Shown: positions 23,629 to 35,520 of the stretch, in pieces
Layout of the letters: each line of letters starts with the position of its first letter
How positions within the stretch are numbered: position 1 is the first letter of the stretch
From: Gymnothorax reevesii
Lineage: Eukaryota; Chordata; Actinopteri; Anguilliformes; Muraenidae
DNA: 64,000 nucleotides
Assembly (NCBI GenBank): GCA_029721435.1
Contig: CM056588.1
Coordinates: 37,961,430 to 38,025,429 of the forward strand
Direction: 5' to 3'
Made by a program: the position numbers and the translations under genes
The notes under the pieces: generated by a model
Told to the model about the DNA's origin: nothing
The model's input: only the letters and a program-made list of their open reading frames with translations
The model's database searches: none

Positions 23629-24340
23629 TATTGGCACCCATCATGAAAAGATAAAAATGACAGTATAGAGTAAGCTATGAAAAATAACGACCCTAATTTT
23701 CAACTTGAACAGTAATAAACTTGATAGAAATAAATTTTGAAAATCTTAAAATGTTTTTTCCTTATAAACTTGTCAAAATTAATGCCAATTATTGGCACCA
23801 ATAAAGAACATTACTGAAAGTACCAAGTAGAGTTATGATTAGAATTGTGTGCTGTGGTCAGATTAAATAAAAATTGAACTTTATAGCTAAGTCCACCAAT
23901 GGTTTGTTTAGAAAATAATGGGTGGTATATACAAACAAAATGACTTAGAACCCGCAGAAAAATATGCTATCAGATTTTGATAATTTAGGAGCATTCTTCC
24001 GCTAGAGTTCCAGAGGATCTTAACAGTGACGATGTAATTAACTCCTCCAAGTACTGGAATTTTCTAACAAGGAGGTGAAGGCTTAACTGTGGATGGACCT
24101 TTCAGCAAGGCAATGGCTCCAAACACACTGAAGTGGTAATATAAACACTTCAAAAGTGAAATGGTTTGGGGAACACAAAATCAATATTTTTCAATGGCTA
24201 TCTGGGCTTGTAGACGTGATTCCATTTGAAAACCTTAGGTCAGAATTGAAAAACAGTCCTACTAGCATAGACCTGGGAACATCAAATATCTTGAAATGTT
24301 CCACATAGTACAGAGGGCCAAGGTTCTTTTTTTCCATGAG
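23629..24340 (+). mobile_element. Decayed Tc1/mariner element
   Basis: TTATTGGCACCC-type Tc1 terminal motifs occur at about 23629 and 23786, followed by a transposase relic (24080-24300). Paired inverted ends could not be matched, so the limits are approximate. Further Tc1-like wording continues to about 24440 (GGAGAGCTCTGATAAACAC) and may be part of a second element in the opposite orientation. Confidence 0.5.
24080..24300 (+). pseudogene. Tc1-type transposase relic
   Basis: The DNA keeps the order of a Tc1 catalytic region: a stretch corresponding to FQQGN/APKHT (GGACCTTTCAGCAAGGCAAT, then CCAAACACACTGAAG), an AAATGGTTTGG block, then ATTTGAAAACCTTAGG, which matches the PIENLW region and keeps the glutamate codon. 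Stops and indels break every frame. This is the second half of the protein only. Confidence 0.55.
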
Positions 24341-25961
24341 ATATTCCTTCATTTGGTGTTTTGATGATGGTGACGGAGAGCTCTGATAAACACGATATTC
24401 CAGAATCTCCCATTAATTTGGTTAACATGAGATTTAGCGACTGTGAAGGTGGACACTTATGCTTAGGATTATTTTCATACTGTGTGCACACAGTTTCATT
24501 CATTGCGCTGTAGCGAGTATCAGATTCTAGCCGATTGAAATGCGATGACGCCAACTTAGTTGATACGTGTACAACATTGTAGACAAACACGTGAGCAAGA
24601 CTATCTACAAGGTAAATGCATATTCTCTGCTATGGTTCTAAAATAATGTGCTGAGGCATTGAATTTACAGGTAGCAGGTAGCTGTGACGGTCCTTGCCGC
24701 CCCATGACTATATTCCAGAGTGAGAAACACAAATGTCAACAGAGTTCCTCAAATCATAGGGTTATGATCTACATTTGATGGAATGTTCTTGAATTATTCT
24801 TAAGGCCCTATCTGTTGGGGCCTGCTGAAGTCTTCCAACCAGAGCGCCTTTACTCAACCAGCAATGAGCGGTTCTCGCAAATTTAACAAAAAATTCAAAT
24901 TGCTGAGAATAAGGGGACAAAATAGGGGTTGAGAATTTAGCAATTCAAAAAAGCCATAGGAAAGCTGCATTTAGGTCATCAGTGGCATTGGACATAAATA
25001 GCACTGAACAGTATATACTACAGCTTGAGGACATGGCTTGATCACTGCGCAATATGAGGATGCACTCAAGGAAAGGGGGAGAGAGAGCATTAGTCAAAAT
25101 GACAAGGCTGCTCAGGCGACACAATGAAGCACGAGTAGAATGGTACACACCTCAACTGAACTTACTTACATGCTTCATTTTCTCAATATTAAAATTAGTT
25201 AAAGCTGCCCCTCGCCCTAACTAAAATCATTTCAATGGTGACAGTGTGAATAACGACTAATGTTGCCTAACTCCAGCATCGATTCTAAAAATCAGCCAAT
25301 ACAAACGACTTGCGTTTCCTGGCCCAATGTTTGTTTATTCAGAACACCACTCCACAGTCAGCCAGTGAATGAACCACTGTATTTCTTAAATGCGATTCAC
25401 TTTGCCAAGAGCAGTGGATTTCTCAATGCAGAATTCAATAACAGAGGCCCTGAATTCATTCACACAGCAAGAGAAACGTTTTTTTATGCGTTAGATTGCC
25501 GAGTGCAGCTTCCACAAAGCAACTTCCAACATCATTAATACTCTTAATACAGAGGCGGTCAATCGATTCTTGGAGGGTCATAGCATCCACTGGTTTCCGT
25601 TTCCATCAATTACCACTAACTTACACAATTAGGTACTTCTCTTCCAATGCTGGTAATCAGTGCGGGGTGAGCGTTTTGCGCTGGGGAACAAGAATCCATT
25701 ACTACTTGTGAGCATAATAAACTGTGTTGAAATGCAGAATATAAACAATCAAGCTTAACCTGCAGATACTGGTTTGAAACCAAGTGACCAATAACATCCT
25801 TATACAAGTCAATAACAGCATCGCCATATTGAAATCCCTGTTTTTCGAGATGAAAATTCAGCCCTTCGTACTGGAGTTCAGTGCATTTACGTGGTACGTA
25901 AAATTCCCTTTGCCCATGAAATACCTTTTGAGGCTGAAATTTGGGAGATGAGATTTATTAC
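24341..25961. other. Anonymous non-coding DNA
   Basis: No host gene seen. The first 250 bases may hold remnants of another Tc1-like transposon. The rest shows nothing recognisable. Confidence 0.45.
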
Positions 25962-26883
25962 AAGTTATGATTCTGCTCTGCATTACCATGTTCCTGATCC
26001 GATTGCTATGTTTTATTACATTCTGTCTGATATGGTTTCTGATCTCTATATTGCCCGACTCTGCCTTGTAATGTGTATTGTGCTTTGGTTACTTATATAT
26101 GTTCATGTGTTGTTTTTTCATTATAGCCATGTTTTTGTTATTGCCATATTTAGTTTTACCAGTATCCATAGTTCCTGTTATTATTCCGGTCCATGTTTTG
26201 CTTTCACCCATGCATTGCACTTTGTCTCCCCCTGTCTGGTCTCTTTTCTTGTTTCTGCTCACAGCCCCGGTATTGTGTGCCACTCTTTCAGGTGATGTAA
26301 TGGTTTCTGGATTTCAACCATTCCTTCCAATCTTGTTTACCTCCTTCGCCTCGCTTTGCTATTTTACTCACAAGTACTAACAGTTTGTTGTTTTTGTTAA
26401 AACTACTAACCCAGACTAACATTGTATATAATACTAACTTACTAACGAGCACTAGGGATTGTATAGCTGCACCTTACGAATTGATTAACAAGCTCTCAGC
26501 ACTCGCCCTGTTCTAGTCTCCGCCTCTTGTCTTTACCTAATCTTCTCTGCTGCGTTTCAGTGGATCCTCCACACCTGCTCGCGCTGTCCTTTCTCTCATT
26601 ATCTATGCACGTTAGAACTCCTTAACCGGAGCCGTATCTCTGTCTATAGGCTGTCTCGTGATCCCTGTCCGCATTTTGGCTTTTGCCTATTTCTATTTAT
26701 TTTGCCTATGAGTGATTAGGTTCTCACTCATGTTCCCTCCTTTGTAAATAGTCTGACTTCCTGCACCTGTGTTCTGTTTAACATGTGACCTCTCGTATGT
26801 GTATATTAGCCGTCTTCTCACAGTAGTTCCCTGTCAGAACGTTTCTCTTGTCTACCTGTGCTGCTCTCGGCTTCGCCTTGTAT
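25962..26883 (+). repeat. Truncated LTR, copy A
   Basis: It is directly similar to the first two-thirds of the solo LTR at 27872. Shared blocks include TTATGATTCTGC near the start, TTGCACTTTGTCTCCCCCTG, ACTTACTAACGAGCACTA, ACCGGAGCCGTAT and a CTCTTCTTATCTG-like region. The similarity stops at about 26883, before the part that carries the AATAAA signal. The 134-codon frame at its start is an artefact of pyrimidine-rich LTR DNA. Confidence 0.8.
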
Positions 26884-27866
26884 AAGCATGCGAGTATGCA
26901 TAAGGGCAATAGTGCATGGCTGTCAAAGGGTCAGTTACACACACTTTGAACAAAACCCAAAGTGACAAGGCCACCCACAGCTGGCATTGAACTGAGCAGA
27001 TAAATATGGCGTCTTCAGTATACAAACGTGGGAAAGGTTTCCCAGGTCTCCCACAGCGGTCACAGGATCAGTTTGTTAGTGTTGCAGTGAAAACTTCTAA
27101 CTTGGCAAAGCAGAGGGTTGATCTGTGGCCCCCTCCCACACGCAATTTTTCAGCCCCATTTTTTTTCCTCAAAGCAACTTCATATTCTACCAAATATAAG
27201 GTCTATGACTCACACGAGCTTGAAAGAATTTGATATTTTTCTCCACCAATTAAATTGCATCCTTTAATACTTCAACTGTGAATTTAGAGAACAGTTTAGT
27301 TTAGTTACCACAAGGTTGTTATAGGCTGCTGGAAGTACAACAGCAGTCGCATTCTCTCATCCACAACTCAAGTTTCACGCAAGTCAGCCTACAAGCATCA
27401 TTACTGCAAGTTCTAATGCAGCAGCTTGTTAGCAAATTGCTTTTCGGAACAAAGCATTAAACATTAAGCTTACGTTAACAACAGATCTTATGTTCTACAG
27501 AAAAATGAAATTCCTGAGGAGACAAAACCTTTAGATATCTTTTAAGGAAACCTACGGCTGAAAAATGCTACCGCGCATCTGGGTTTTATGGCTACAGATA
27601 ACTGAACTGGGCGCCTTTGTTAGTAATACTGGGCCTTCTTTACCCACAGGGATTTCATTTTGAGGTGTATTCCACTACTGCTGCCTTTTGGGAGTATCTA
27701 CGTAAATACATAAAAACCATGACAATAATAAATTTTCCAAAATCCAGCAAGTCCAGTGAACTCTTAAATTCTGAGATTTGTTGCTTTTCAAAGGATCAAT
27801 CAGGTAGGCAGATGTTGCCGACATCAGGTACCTTAGCTGGCGCCCTTTTCGGACTAACCACACCGT
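26884..27866. other. Anonymous DNA between two LTR copies
   Basis: No gag, protease, reverse transcriptase or integrase coding sequence is visible between copies A and B. They therefore do not bound a recognisable internal region and more likely inserted separately or lost it. Confidence 0.5.
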
Positions 27867-27871
27867 CAATA

Positions 27872-29731
27872 TGTTATGATTCTGCCTTGTCTGCCATTTT
27901 TTGATTAGGAAATCTGCTTTGTTGCCCATGCTTTGATTATAACTCTGCTTTGTCTGACCATGCCTTGTTTATGATTCTGATTCCATGCCATGTTTTGTTT
28001 TTGCCTTGTCTCTGTCTGTTTGCCATATTCCACTATTGCAGTTTTATTCCGGTTCATGTTTTGTCTCTTACCATGCATTGCACTTTGTCTCCCCCTGTCT
28101 GGTCTTATGTCATGTGATCGCTCACTGCCCCAGTATTCCGTGCAGCACTTTCGGGTGATTTCAATCATTCGTTCCAATCTCGTTTACTTCCTTCACCATG
28201 CTTTTGCATAATTACTAACCAGACTAACATTTTATCATTTTTGTTAAAGACACTAACCCAAACTAACACTGTTTATAGTACTAACTTACTAACGAGCACT
28301 AAGGGATTGTATAGCTGCACTTACTAATTGACTAACAAGCTCTCAGCATTCGCCCTATTCTAGTCTCCACCATTTTGGCTTTACTCAATCTACTTTGCTC
28401 CAGTTTCAGCAGAACCTCCACACTTGTTAAAACTCTGTTCTCTCTTCTTATCTGTGCACGTTAGAACTCTCTAACCGGAGCCGTATGTTAGTCTATAGGT
28501 TGTCTTTGTGATTCCTGTCCGCGTTGTGGCTCTCAACAATTTTATGTGTTTAGGAACTTCCCCTTGTTCACTCCTTTGTTAATTAGTCTGATCCGGCTCA
28601 TCTGTTCCCTATCATAGCATGTGACTTCCCCCACGTGTATTTAAGCAGTCATTTCACTCACAGACCGTTTTCCCTGTGCTGCGATTGTTGATGCCTTGTA
28701 TTCATAGTGTTATATGTCTGACTGGAATGTCCTCGATTCTGATTTTGGCTTTTTCTTTGACACTTCTGTGCCCGTGTACCGTACCTGTTTTGCCTGACCC
28801 TGAGTTTTGTCTAGTGATGGCCAAACGAGGCTTTATGAAGCTTCAGACCCTTTTGGACCATTGTATTGAAAATTGGTTCACTACTTGATGCCTCATTCAT
28901 TGAGCACGTGGGTGACATCTGCTGGCACAGAGATTGTTGTACAGCCTTGCAAAAGTGATCCTGATGTACCTTGCGTGTGCACTTCGAGTATGTTGTTTTG
29001 TGAAAAATACTTCAATAAAGCTGAAATCTAACTTTGTTTTTCATGTGTCTGTTTTTTTTTCTTCCTTACCTTAATAATGTAAATTATACTATAATAACAT
29101 TAATTACATCCACAGTCTCATTGAATCCTGTAAATATTTACTCTGTCCAAAAAACAAGTTATATTCTATGTTTTTTGATTGGGCTTGGTGTATACTGGTT
29201 GTGCTTGAGGGACTTTGGCATTATTGTTTTTAAATAAAACTGCCAAACAGAGCGCTGTTTCATCCATCTTAAATACATTTAAATAGCGCCAATGTTTCAA
29301 AGCTCCGCCTATTGAACCATACCGGTCAGCTGATTCAGTCTGAATGAAGCAGTAAAGTGGTTCAAACGTCATCAGTCACGTGGTTTTTCCCAATATGAAG
29401 CAAGCTCCGGCCGAGTGCTTCAGAAAAGCCTCGGTATCAGGGGTAACATCACTGGTTTTGTCTCTGCTGCCATAACGAATCGGATTACGTCTACTGGACT
29501 TTGGATTCTCTGACATTCTTGTGCCTGTGCACCGAACCCGTTTTGCCCGACTGAGTTTTGTGTTTGCTGCCCTGCGTACAGTTTGGACTACGTCCCTGCG
29601 ATTCTGATTTTGGATTGTGGACTCTGTACCATTGCCTTCTGCCCTGTGGGGGTTCACCCCCCAACTTCAATAAAACTCATTTTTGCTGAAACTCTCTGGT
29701 CTCGCATTTGGTTCCTGAACGATACCTCACA
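27872..29731 (+). mobile_element. Solo LTR (copy B) with CAATA duplication, interrupted by a hAT element
   Basis: The LTR runs from TGTTATGATTCTGCC to ACCTCACA, giving the canonical TG...CA ends, and is flanked on both sides by CAATA (27867-27871 and 29732-29736). An AATAAA signal lies at 29669-29674. Without the hAT insertion and its duplication it is about 1.21 kb. There is no internal coding region or primer-binding site next to it, so it is a solo LTR left by recombination. The parent superfamily is not shown by the sequence; a 5-bp duplication fits Ty3-like or Copia-like elements. Confidence 0.9.
28812..29454. mobile_element. hAT element inside the solo LTR, 8-bp duplication
   Basis: The termini are TAGTGATG and CATCACTG (first base worn), flanked by an exact GTTTTGTC duplication (28804-28811 and 29455-29462). 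Both ends also show internal GAGGCTTT / AAAGCCTC motifs in opposite orientation. At 643 bp it is non-autonomous. Removing it with one duplication restores the continuity of the LTR. Confidence 0.92.
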
Positions 29732-29736
29732 CAATA

Positions 29737-30105
29737 CAAAGCGCAACCCCAACAATTTGTTGCAGCAGCGTCCTACAAACAGCTCCATTTGTGAAATACT
29801 CAAAATAATTTCTTACTACAAAATGGATCAACAGAATCTACAGAAACCTGCGAATGATGTCCATGGGAATTACTTTCCTTGTAATCTGATATTACATTTT
29901 AATTATTTGGCAGAAGAAGCTTCCATCATGTGCCATAAGAGCATACTTGAGGTTCATTTTAACAACTACTGAGCCCATTTAAAATATCGGTTCTACATCA
30001 GAACACGGGTATCAGTTACCCACAGCCGTGGACATCAAGTCGAGGTCACGTGATTAATAATCCATAACCAAATACTGCAAAGTAATGGCATGTCAACGTC
30101 ATATA
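29737..30105. other. Anonymous non-coding DNA
   Basis: No feature recognised. Confidence 0.5.
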
Positions 30106-30109
30106 CTAG

Positions 30110-30760
30110 ATTGGCCACCAGGGGCCAAAAACTGAAAAAATCACTGTTCCCCGATAACTTCAGTAATATTTCAATTACAAATTTCAAGTTTTGCACATAA
30201 GTAAGTATCATAAAGAGGAAGAACTGATTTGATTTTGGACAACTTACAATTTCTACATTGGACACCAGGGGCCAAAAACTGGAAAAATCACGGTTTTTAT
30301 CATATCTCTGGAAATATTTGTCCGATTGACCTCAAATCAAGTGCAAATGAAAGGTCATGACCTGAGGATGTGTCCCACGATGACATTATACTTGTTTGGT
30401 GAATTGCAAAATTTTGACACAAGGTGGAGATTTGTGACATAAAATTCATCTTTTTTGCCATATCTTTGGAACTATTTCTTCAATTGACATGAAGCTATGT
30501 GCAACTGCAAGGTCATGACCTCACAACATGTCACATGATGACATCATACCTGTATGGTTCAAAATTTTGCCACTATGTGGCGCTTTGTGATGGAAAATTA
30601 CCATTTTGGCCATATCTTCAGAACCATTTGACCGATTGACCTGAAATTAAGTTCAAATGAAAGTCTATTCAAGGTCTATTCAAGGATTGGGGAATTGGAG
30701 AATTGGGGGCGTTCGGGGTTATACCCCCAGCCGTCGCCTCCAACGGCATAAGCCTAGTTT
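30110..30760 (+). repeat. Tandem repeat, units of about 150-158 bp
   Basis: Matching anchor points lie at about 30152, 30301, 30459 and 30611, giving steps of about 149, 158 and 152 bp. Each unit has a CCATATCTTTGGAA-type block, then CCGATTGACCTGAAAT and AAAGGTCATGACCT, and before these a GACACCAGGGGCC-like start. The array ends in a GC-rich tail with GGGTTATACCCCCAGC. The units have diverged by roughly a quarter. I do not recognise the family. Confidence 0.85.
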
Positions 30761-31025
30761 GTAATGTTGCTGAACTGGTATTGCAAAGTTGTCTCACACA
30801 GCACTGGGCTCAAACCAAGAAAGAGCATTTTTGAGCTAACTAGCTAAAATCACATTTGCGCTAGCTAACTAATGTTTTTCCAGGATGATGGTGTGCAACT
30901 AGCTCAGAGTGCTCAGGGGGTTGTGCACTTCTGGTGTTGTTGACCATGGATAAAAGGCAAACTTTAAATGTCTTATTTACAAACAGCAACGGACAAATCC
31001 TACTCCGTATACCTTTAAGGAAATA
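30761..31025. other. Anonymous non-coding DNA
   Basis: No feature recognised. Confidence 0.45.
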
Positions 31026-31325
31026 TGATCCTAACCTGGTTATCGTTATGGCACAATGAGCCTGACTAGGTTGACCTTGCAGCAGTACAATCCAAACCAG
31101 TCTCACCTTAATGTAATAAAGACCTGATCAGGTGAACCTTGCAGTATTGTGCACCTGATCAGATTAACCTCACAGCCCTGCAAGCCTGACTAGGATAAGT
31201 GAAAACACAGAGAACTTTGTGTCTGACCAGACTGACCTCAATGTAGTATGAGAATGAAAAAGTTAACTCTACAGTACTCAAGCCTGACCAGGTTAGCACT
31301 ACAGTACAATGAATCTATGAGCATG
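31026..31325. repeat. Degenerate 31-bp tandem repeat, about nine units
   Basis: Variants of GCCTGACCAGGTTGACC recur at about 31031, 31061, 31094, 31123, 31153, 31184, 31222 and 31283. The gaps are close to 30-31 bp or multiples of it. Confidence 0.75.
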
Positions 31326-33778
31326 GTGGCTGTGTGCTGAAGAATGACTTTGAGCCAACTGACCTATGACTTAACCATGACAAGAACTGAACCAGATTTC
31401 AGCAAAACTAGCCTCATTTACTCAGACTTCTTTTTCTACTTTATGAGGGCAGAAAGAGTGCCTGAGGTAGACTGTACCTATTTCCCAAAAACGCATATTG
31501 AGAATTATTTTCTTCATCTGTGTGAGCATGATAAAATGGAAATCTGAGTCACCCTTGAACGGTACTTGGCATGCATATTCAGGTTTAATTCCCTTCAAAC
31601 CATTTTAAAACACCAACCTATTTATTCAATTAAATTTCACTGGGTAAATTATGGGATTAATGTAAGATATTATTCTCAGTCAGTTCATAGGTTATTCACA
31701 CCGACTTTGATGACTCACTCCTCATTTTCAGAAAGAAGTTATTATTTTAAGTGCAAACATGACTGCCAACTGCAGACCTGGGCCAGATACACATTTGGAA
31801 TGCTTTAACTCTTCGGGTGCTGGTGCTGTGCGAATGCCCTGACGCACAACACCTCTGACAACCATTACATTGATTTCCTAAATACAATATCAAATGAAGG
31901 AATGGTTTTGGGCTGAATATCAATGGAAATAGTTGCTTCTTCAAAAATTAGCAGTACGCAGTTGGACAAAATCATAATCTAGAGGGCTACAAAGGGTTAA
32001 AATTAACATTTTCGAATAATTTTGAATTCTTACTGAGCTATCTAGGTACCAGTTGTATGCCACAAAATTTGACTTCTATTTTGACCGGGGGATTCACAAA
32101 ATGGGTAGTGGCCACACATCTTTAGATTCTTTTTGTCTGATCAGACACATACTAGATGTCAACCCTCAGCTGCAAGGAAATGAGCACTTTTATTCATTTC
32201 CTCATTTATTTCTGAGGCTGTGCTTTGACAGCGCAGAGTTCCATATTGCCAATTAATCTACCCATGATAACATCTCTGAGCCAAATCAGACTTCTTCAAA
32301 CTTGGGATAGAGAATTGTGATACTCAAGTCAATGGTCTTACTCAAAGATTGTCGTCAGATAATAAGCAGTTATAAGTAAAAATGTCACTCCCCCCCAGAA
32401 ATAATGTAAAAACCAGAGAGAGATCATTGGTTTAGACCACAAAAGCTTATTCTTTCCATACAAAGAACAGGATTATGCTCAGATAGCAGTATCCGTGTAC
32501 AATACATTCACATCCTACTATTTGCACATTTGCACTGGGAAGATAGAATCAAAACAAAACAAAAACTAAAAGCAAAACAAAGAAAATACACGATGGCAAG
32601 GAAGTGGCTATTATTATTATTATTATTATTATTGCTAAGCAGAAATAACTAATGTAGTATGTGCATTGGATATTCAATTTAAATGATATTCTATTTTCAA
32701 AGAACAAGAGTACAGTATATTAGGTTGCAGGAAACTCTAAGAAGACACCGCAGTTAATAACTATTTGTAATACACAATGACTTTTCTCTAAGCACAGAGT
32801 ACATACTAATTATTACTGCTTTATTACAGCTGGCACATCAGGATGCAAATCCCATGAGCAAACGGCAGTGATGCTAGTGCAATGATTACAACAGCATTAT
32901 AACAGCCGGCACATAATGATGCATTTAACAGTGATCGCTCTGACACTGAAATTCTTGAAGGCAAACTGCAATGACACAATTCAACAGTAACAGCAAAATC
33001 CAATATGAAGCTATGCAACCCATATCAGTAGAAACCACTGAAAACACATGAGGCTAATACTCAACGGCAAATTCAAATGAACGGGCAGTTGGTATTTTGT
33101 CAAATTGCGTGCATTCGGGATGGGATAGTGGCAGAATATATGATGTATTTGTAAGTCGGCATATTTTCTGATAAATTGTAAAAATCACATGGATTTTGGG
33201 GGGGGTCAGGGGGATAAACCCCCCACGTTACATCAGACCCCCCATGGAGACACACCCTGTCGCTAGAGTTTCATGTTTTTCCCTTGTTGAGATTTTTTTT
33301 GTCACATCAACTGACCCTCTATCGGCGCCGTGCTGCAAAGAAAAATTAATTTAACTGAGCAAAGAAAGTGTCATAGAGAAGACTAAGATCACAGAATACT
33401 TGAGTTGTTTCATTTTAAAAAGAAACAAGTACTAGCGAACTACTGAAAGCCAGAAGTAAGTAAGTAAGCCAGAGCTCCAATCATGGATACATTTTTTTTG
33501 GGCTAGCAGAAATGGAGCCATCACAACAGTTACAGCCATGCAGTTAACTAACAATAGGTGTTAGTAATGACTAACTCCTTGAAACATGAAAGCACTCAGC
33601 AGAGTGTGTGTGCTCTGTAAAGGCCCAAGCTGCGTGTTGGCATGTGTTTGTGTTTTTTGTTCCCTCTCATGACTGATGTTATATTCCATTGCATTATATT
33701 GAGGGCTCATGAAACCTTAGGAATTTTACAGAAGCAGGATGCCAAAAAATTGACAAACAATGACACGATTAAAGGACT
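31326..33778. other. Anonymous DNA with an (ATT)n microsatellite
   Basis: No gene or transposon recognised over 2.4 kb. There is an ATT repeat at 32610-32633 and an A-rich stretch around 32550-32590. Confidence 0.5.
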
Positions 33779-33972
33779 ACACTGTAAAACCAAATGTTTA
33801 AATTCTGAACATATGGTAAACACTTTTTTGTAACACTTTTTAAACATGTCAGAGTGTTTAGATTCAGTTTTAAAGTGTACTCAACAAATCTGAAAAACCT
33901 TGATTGCAACATGGAATAAACATCAGTGTTTTGAATGAAACGCCTATATACGAAAATAATCACCAGGCATTA

Positions 33973-35284
33973 ACAAAATCCAAAACTAGTGAAGTTGGCA
34001 CGTTGTGTAAATCATAAATTAAAACAGAATACAATGATTTGCAAATCCTTTTCAACCTATATTCTATTAAATACACTGCAAAGACAAGTTACTTAATGTT
34101 CGAACAGGTAAACTTTGTAATTTTTTGCAAATATTAGCTCATTTGGAATTTGATGCCTGCAACATGTTTCAAAAAAGCTGGCACAAGTGGCAAAAAAGAC
34201 AGAGAGTTGAGGAATGCTCATCAAACACTTATTTGGAACATCCCACAGGTGAACGGGCTAATTGGGAACCGGTGGGTGCCAATATTGAGTATAAAAGCAG
34301 CTTCCCTGAAATGCTAAGTCATTCACAAACAAGGATGGGGTGAGGGTCACCACTTAGTGAACAAATGCGTGAGCTGATTGTCAAGTTAAAACTCTACGAT
34401 GCAAAGCCAAAGCAATTTATCAACAGCACCCAGAAACGCCGCCGGCTTCGCTGGGCCCAAGCTCATCTAAGATGGACTGATGCAAAGTGGAAAAGTGTTC
34501 TGTGGTCTGATGATTCCACATTTCAAATTGTTTTTGGAATCTGTGGACGTCGTGTCCTCCGGACCAAAGAGGAAAAGAACCATCCAGACTGTTATAGGCG
34601 CAAAGTTCAAAAGCCAGCATCTGTGATGGTATGGGGGTGTATTAGTGCCCAAGGCATGGGCAACTTACACATATGTGAAGGCACCATTAATGCTGAAAGG
34701 TACATACAGGTTTTGGAGCAATCATGCTGCCATCCAAGCAACGTCTTTTTCATGGACGCCCCTGCTTATTTCAGCAAGACAATGCCAAGCCACATTCTGC
34801 ACGTGTTATAAAAGCATGTCTCCGTAGAAAAAGAGTGCGGGTACTAGACTGGCCTGCCTGTAGTCCAGACCTGTCTCCCATTGAAAATGTATGGCACATT
34901 ATGAAGCGTAAAATACGACAACAGAGACCCCGGACTGTTGAACAACGTAAGCTGTACATCAAGCAAGAATGGGAAAGAGTTCCACCTGAAAAGCTTCAAA
35001 AATTGGTCTCAGTTCCCAAACGTTTACCGAGTGTCATTAAAAGGAAAGGCAATGTAACACAGTGGTAAAAAAGGCCCCTGTGCCAACTTTTTTGCAATGT
35101 GTTGCTGCCTTTAAATTCAAAGTTAATGATTATTTGCAAAAAAAGTTTCTCAGTTTGAACATTAAACATCTTGTCTTTGCAGTGTTTTCAATTGAATATA
35201 AGTTGAAAAGGATTTGCAAATCATTGTATTCTGTTTTTATCTATGATTTACATAACATGCCAACTTCACTGGTTTTGGGTTTTG
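33973..35284 (+). mobile_element. Tc1/mariner element, internally deleted
   Basis: The left end begins after TA at 33971-33972 (ACAAAATCC...) and the right end stops before TA at 35285-35286 (...GGGTTTTG). The two ends are inverted copies of each other over about 170-200 bp, including AACAGAATACAATGATTTGC. It is shorter than the 1.6 kb typical of the family because the part of the transposase gene that encodes the DNA-binding domain is missing. From memory, a closely similar Tc1 family has been described as shared between teleosts and lampreys; a search must confirm this. Confidence 0.93.
34363..35068 (+). pseudogene. Tc1 transposase, truncated and frameshifted
   Basis: A start near 34363 gives MRELIVKLKLY, where the expected helix-turn-helix domain has been removed and the reading frame rejoins near residue 7. 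The catalytic core follows: KRRRLRWAQAHL, then the first acidic residue in LWSDDSTF. A frameshift near 34725 moves the rest to another frame, which holds FQQDNAKPHSA and SPDLSPIENVW and ends at VTQW (34724-35068). The second aspartate and the glutamate are 34 residues apart, matching the DD34E pattern. All three catalytic residues survive, but this copy cannot make a working protein because the N-terminal domain is gone and the core is split. Confidence 0.92.
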
Positions 35285-35358
35285 TAGCTTTTACACACTG
35301 GTGTTCAGATTATAAACATGTCCCATGATCCACAGTTTTACAGTGTAGACATATACAG

Positions 35359-35520
35359 CCGGTGGCGGACAACCCAGGTTAAGAAAGTGAAACTTCTCCA
35401 GTATTTTTTGGTCCAACCACCTGGATTTCAGCCAGGAGGACACACCAGTTATTGAAACCAGTCGGCTGAGTTCAGTGGTGAAGTAAAACAAGGCAGGAAA
35501 TCTACTTTCTGGCCACTGGA
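35359..35520 (+). repeat. Single arm of a foldback MITE (GGTGGACAA type)
   Basis: It starts CCGGTGGCGGACAACCC and includes TTGGTCCAACCACCTGGAT. The same wording appears on the opposite strand at 43200-43361. The inverse arm was not found next to it. Confidence 0.55.

Larger units (their letters stand above)
33781..35346. mobile_element. TA-flanked MITE interrupted by a Tc1 element
   Basis: The termini CACTGTAAAAC and GTTTTACAGTG are exact inverses and are flanked by TA on both sides (33779-33780 and 35347-35348), the rule for Tc1/mariner-type MITEs. Without the Tc1 at 33973-35284 it would be about 250 bp. It carries no coding sequence of its own. Confidence 0.85.

Noticed and set aside
25891..26295. 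134-codon hydrophobic frame resembling a membrane protein
   Set aside because: Lies in the pyrimidine-rich start of LTR copy A. The hydrophobic residues come from T-rich codons, and the equivalent frame in copy B is broken.
25962..29731. A full LTR retrotransposon bounded by copies A and B
   Set aside because: No internal coding sequence lies between them, copy A lacks its 3' part, and copy B has its own CAATA duplication on both sides.
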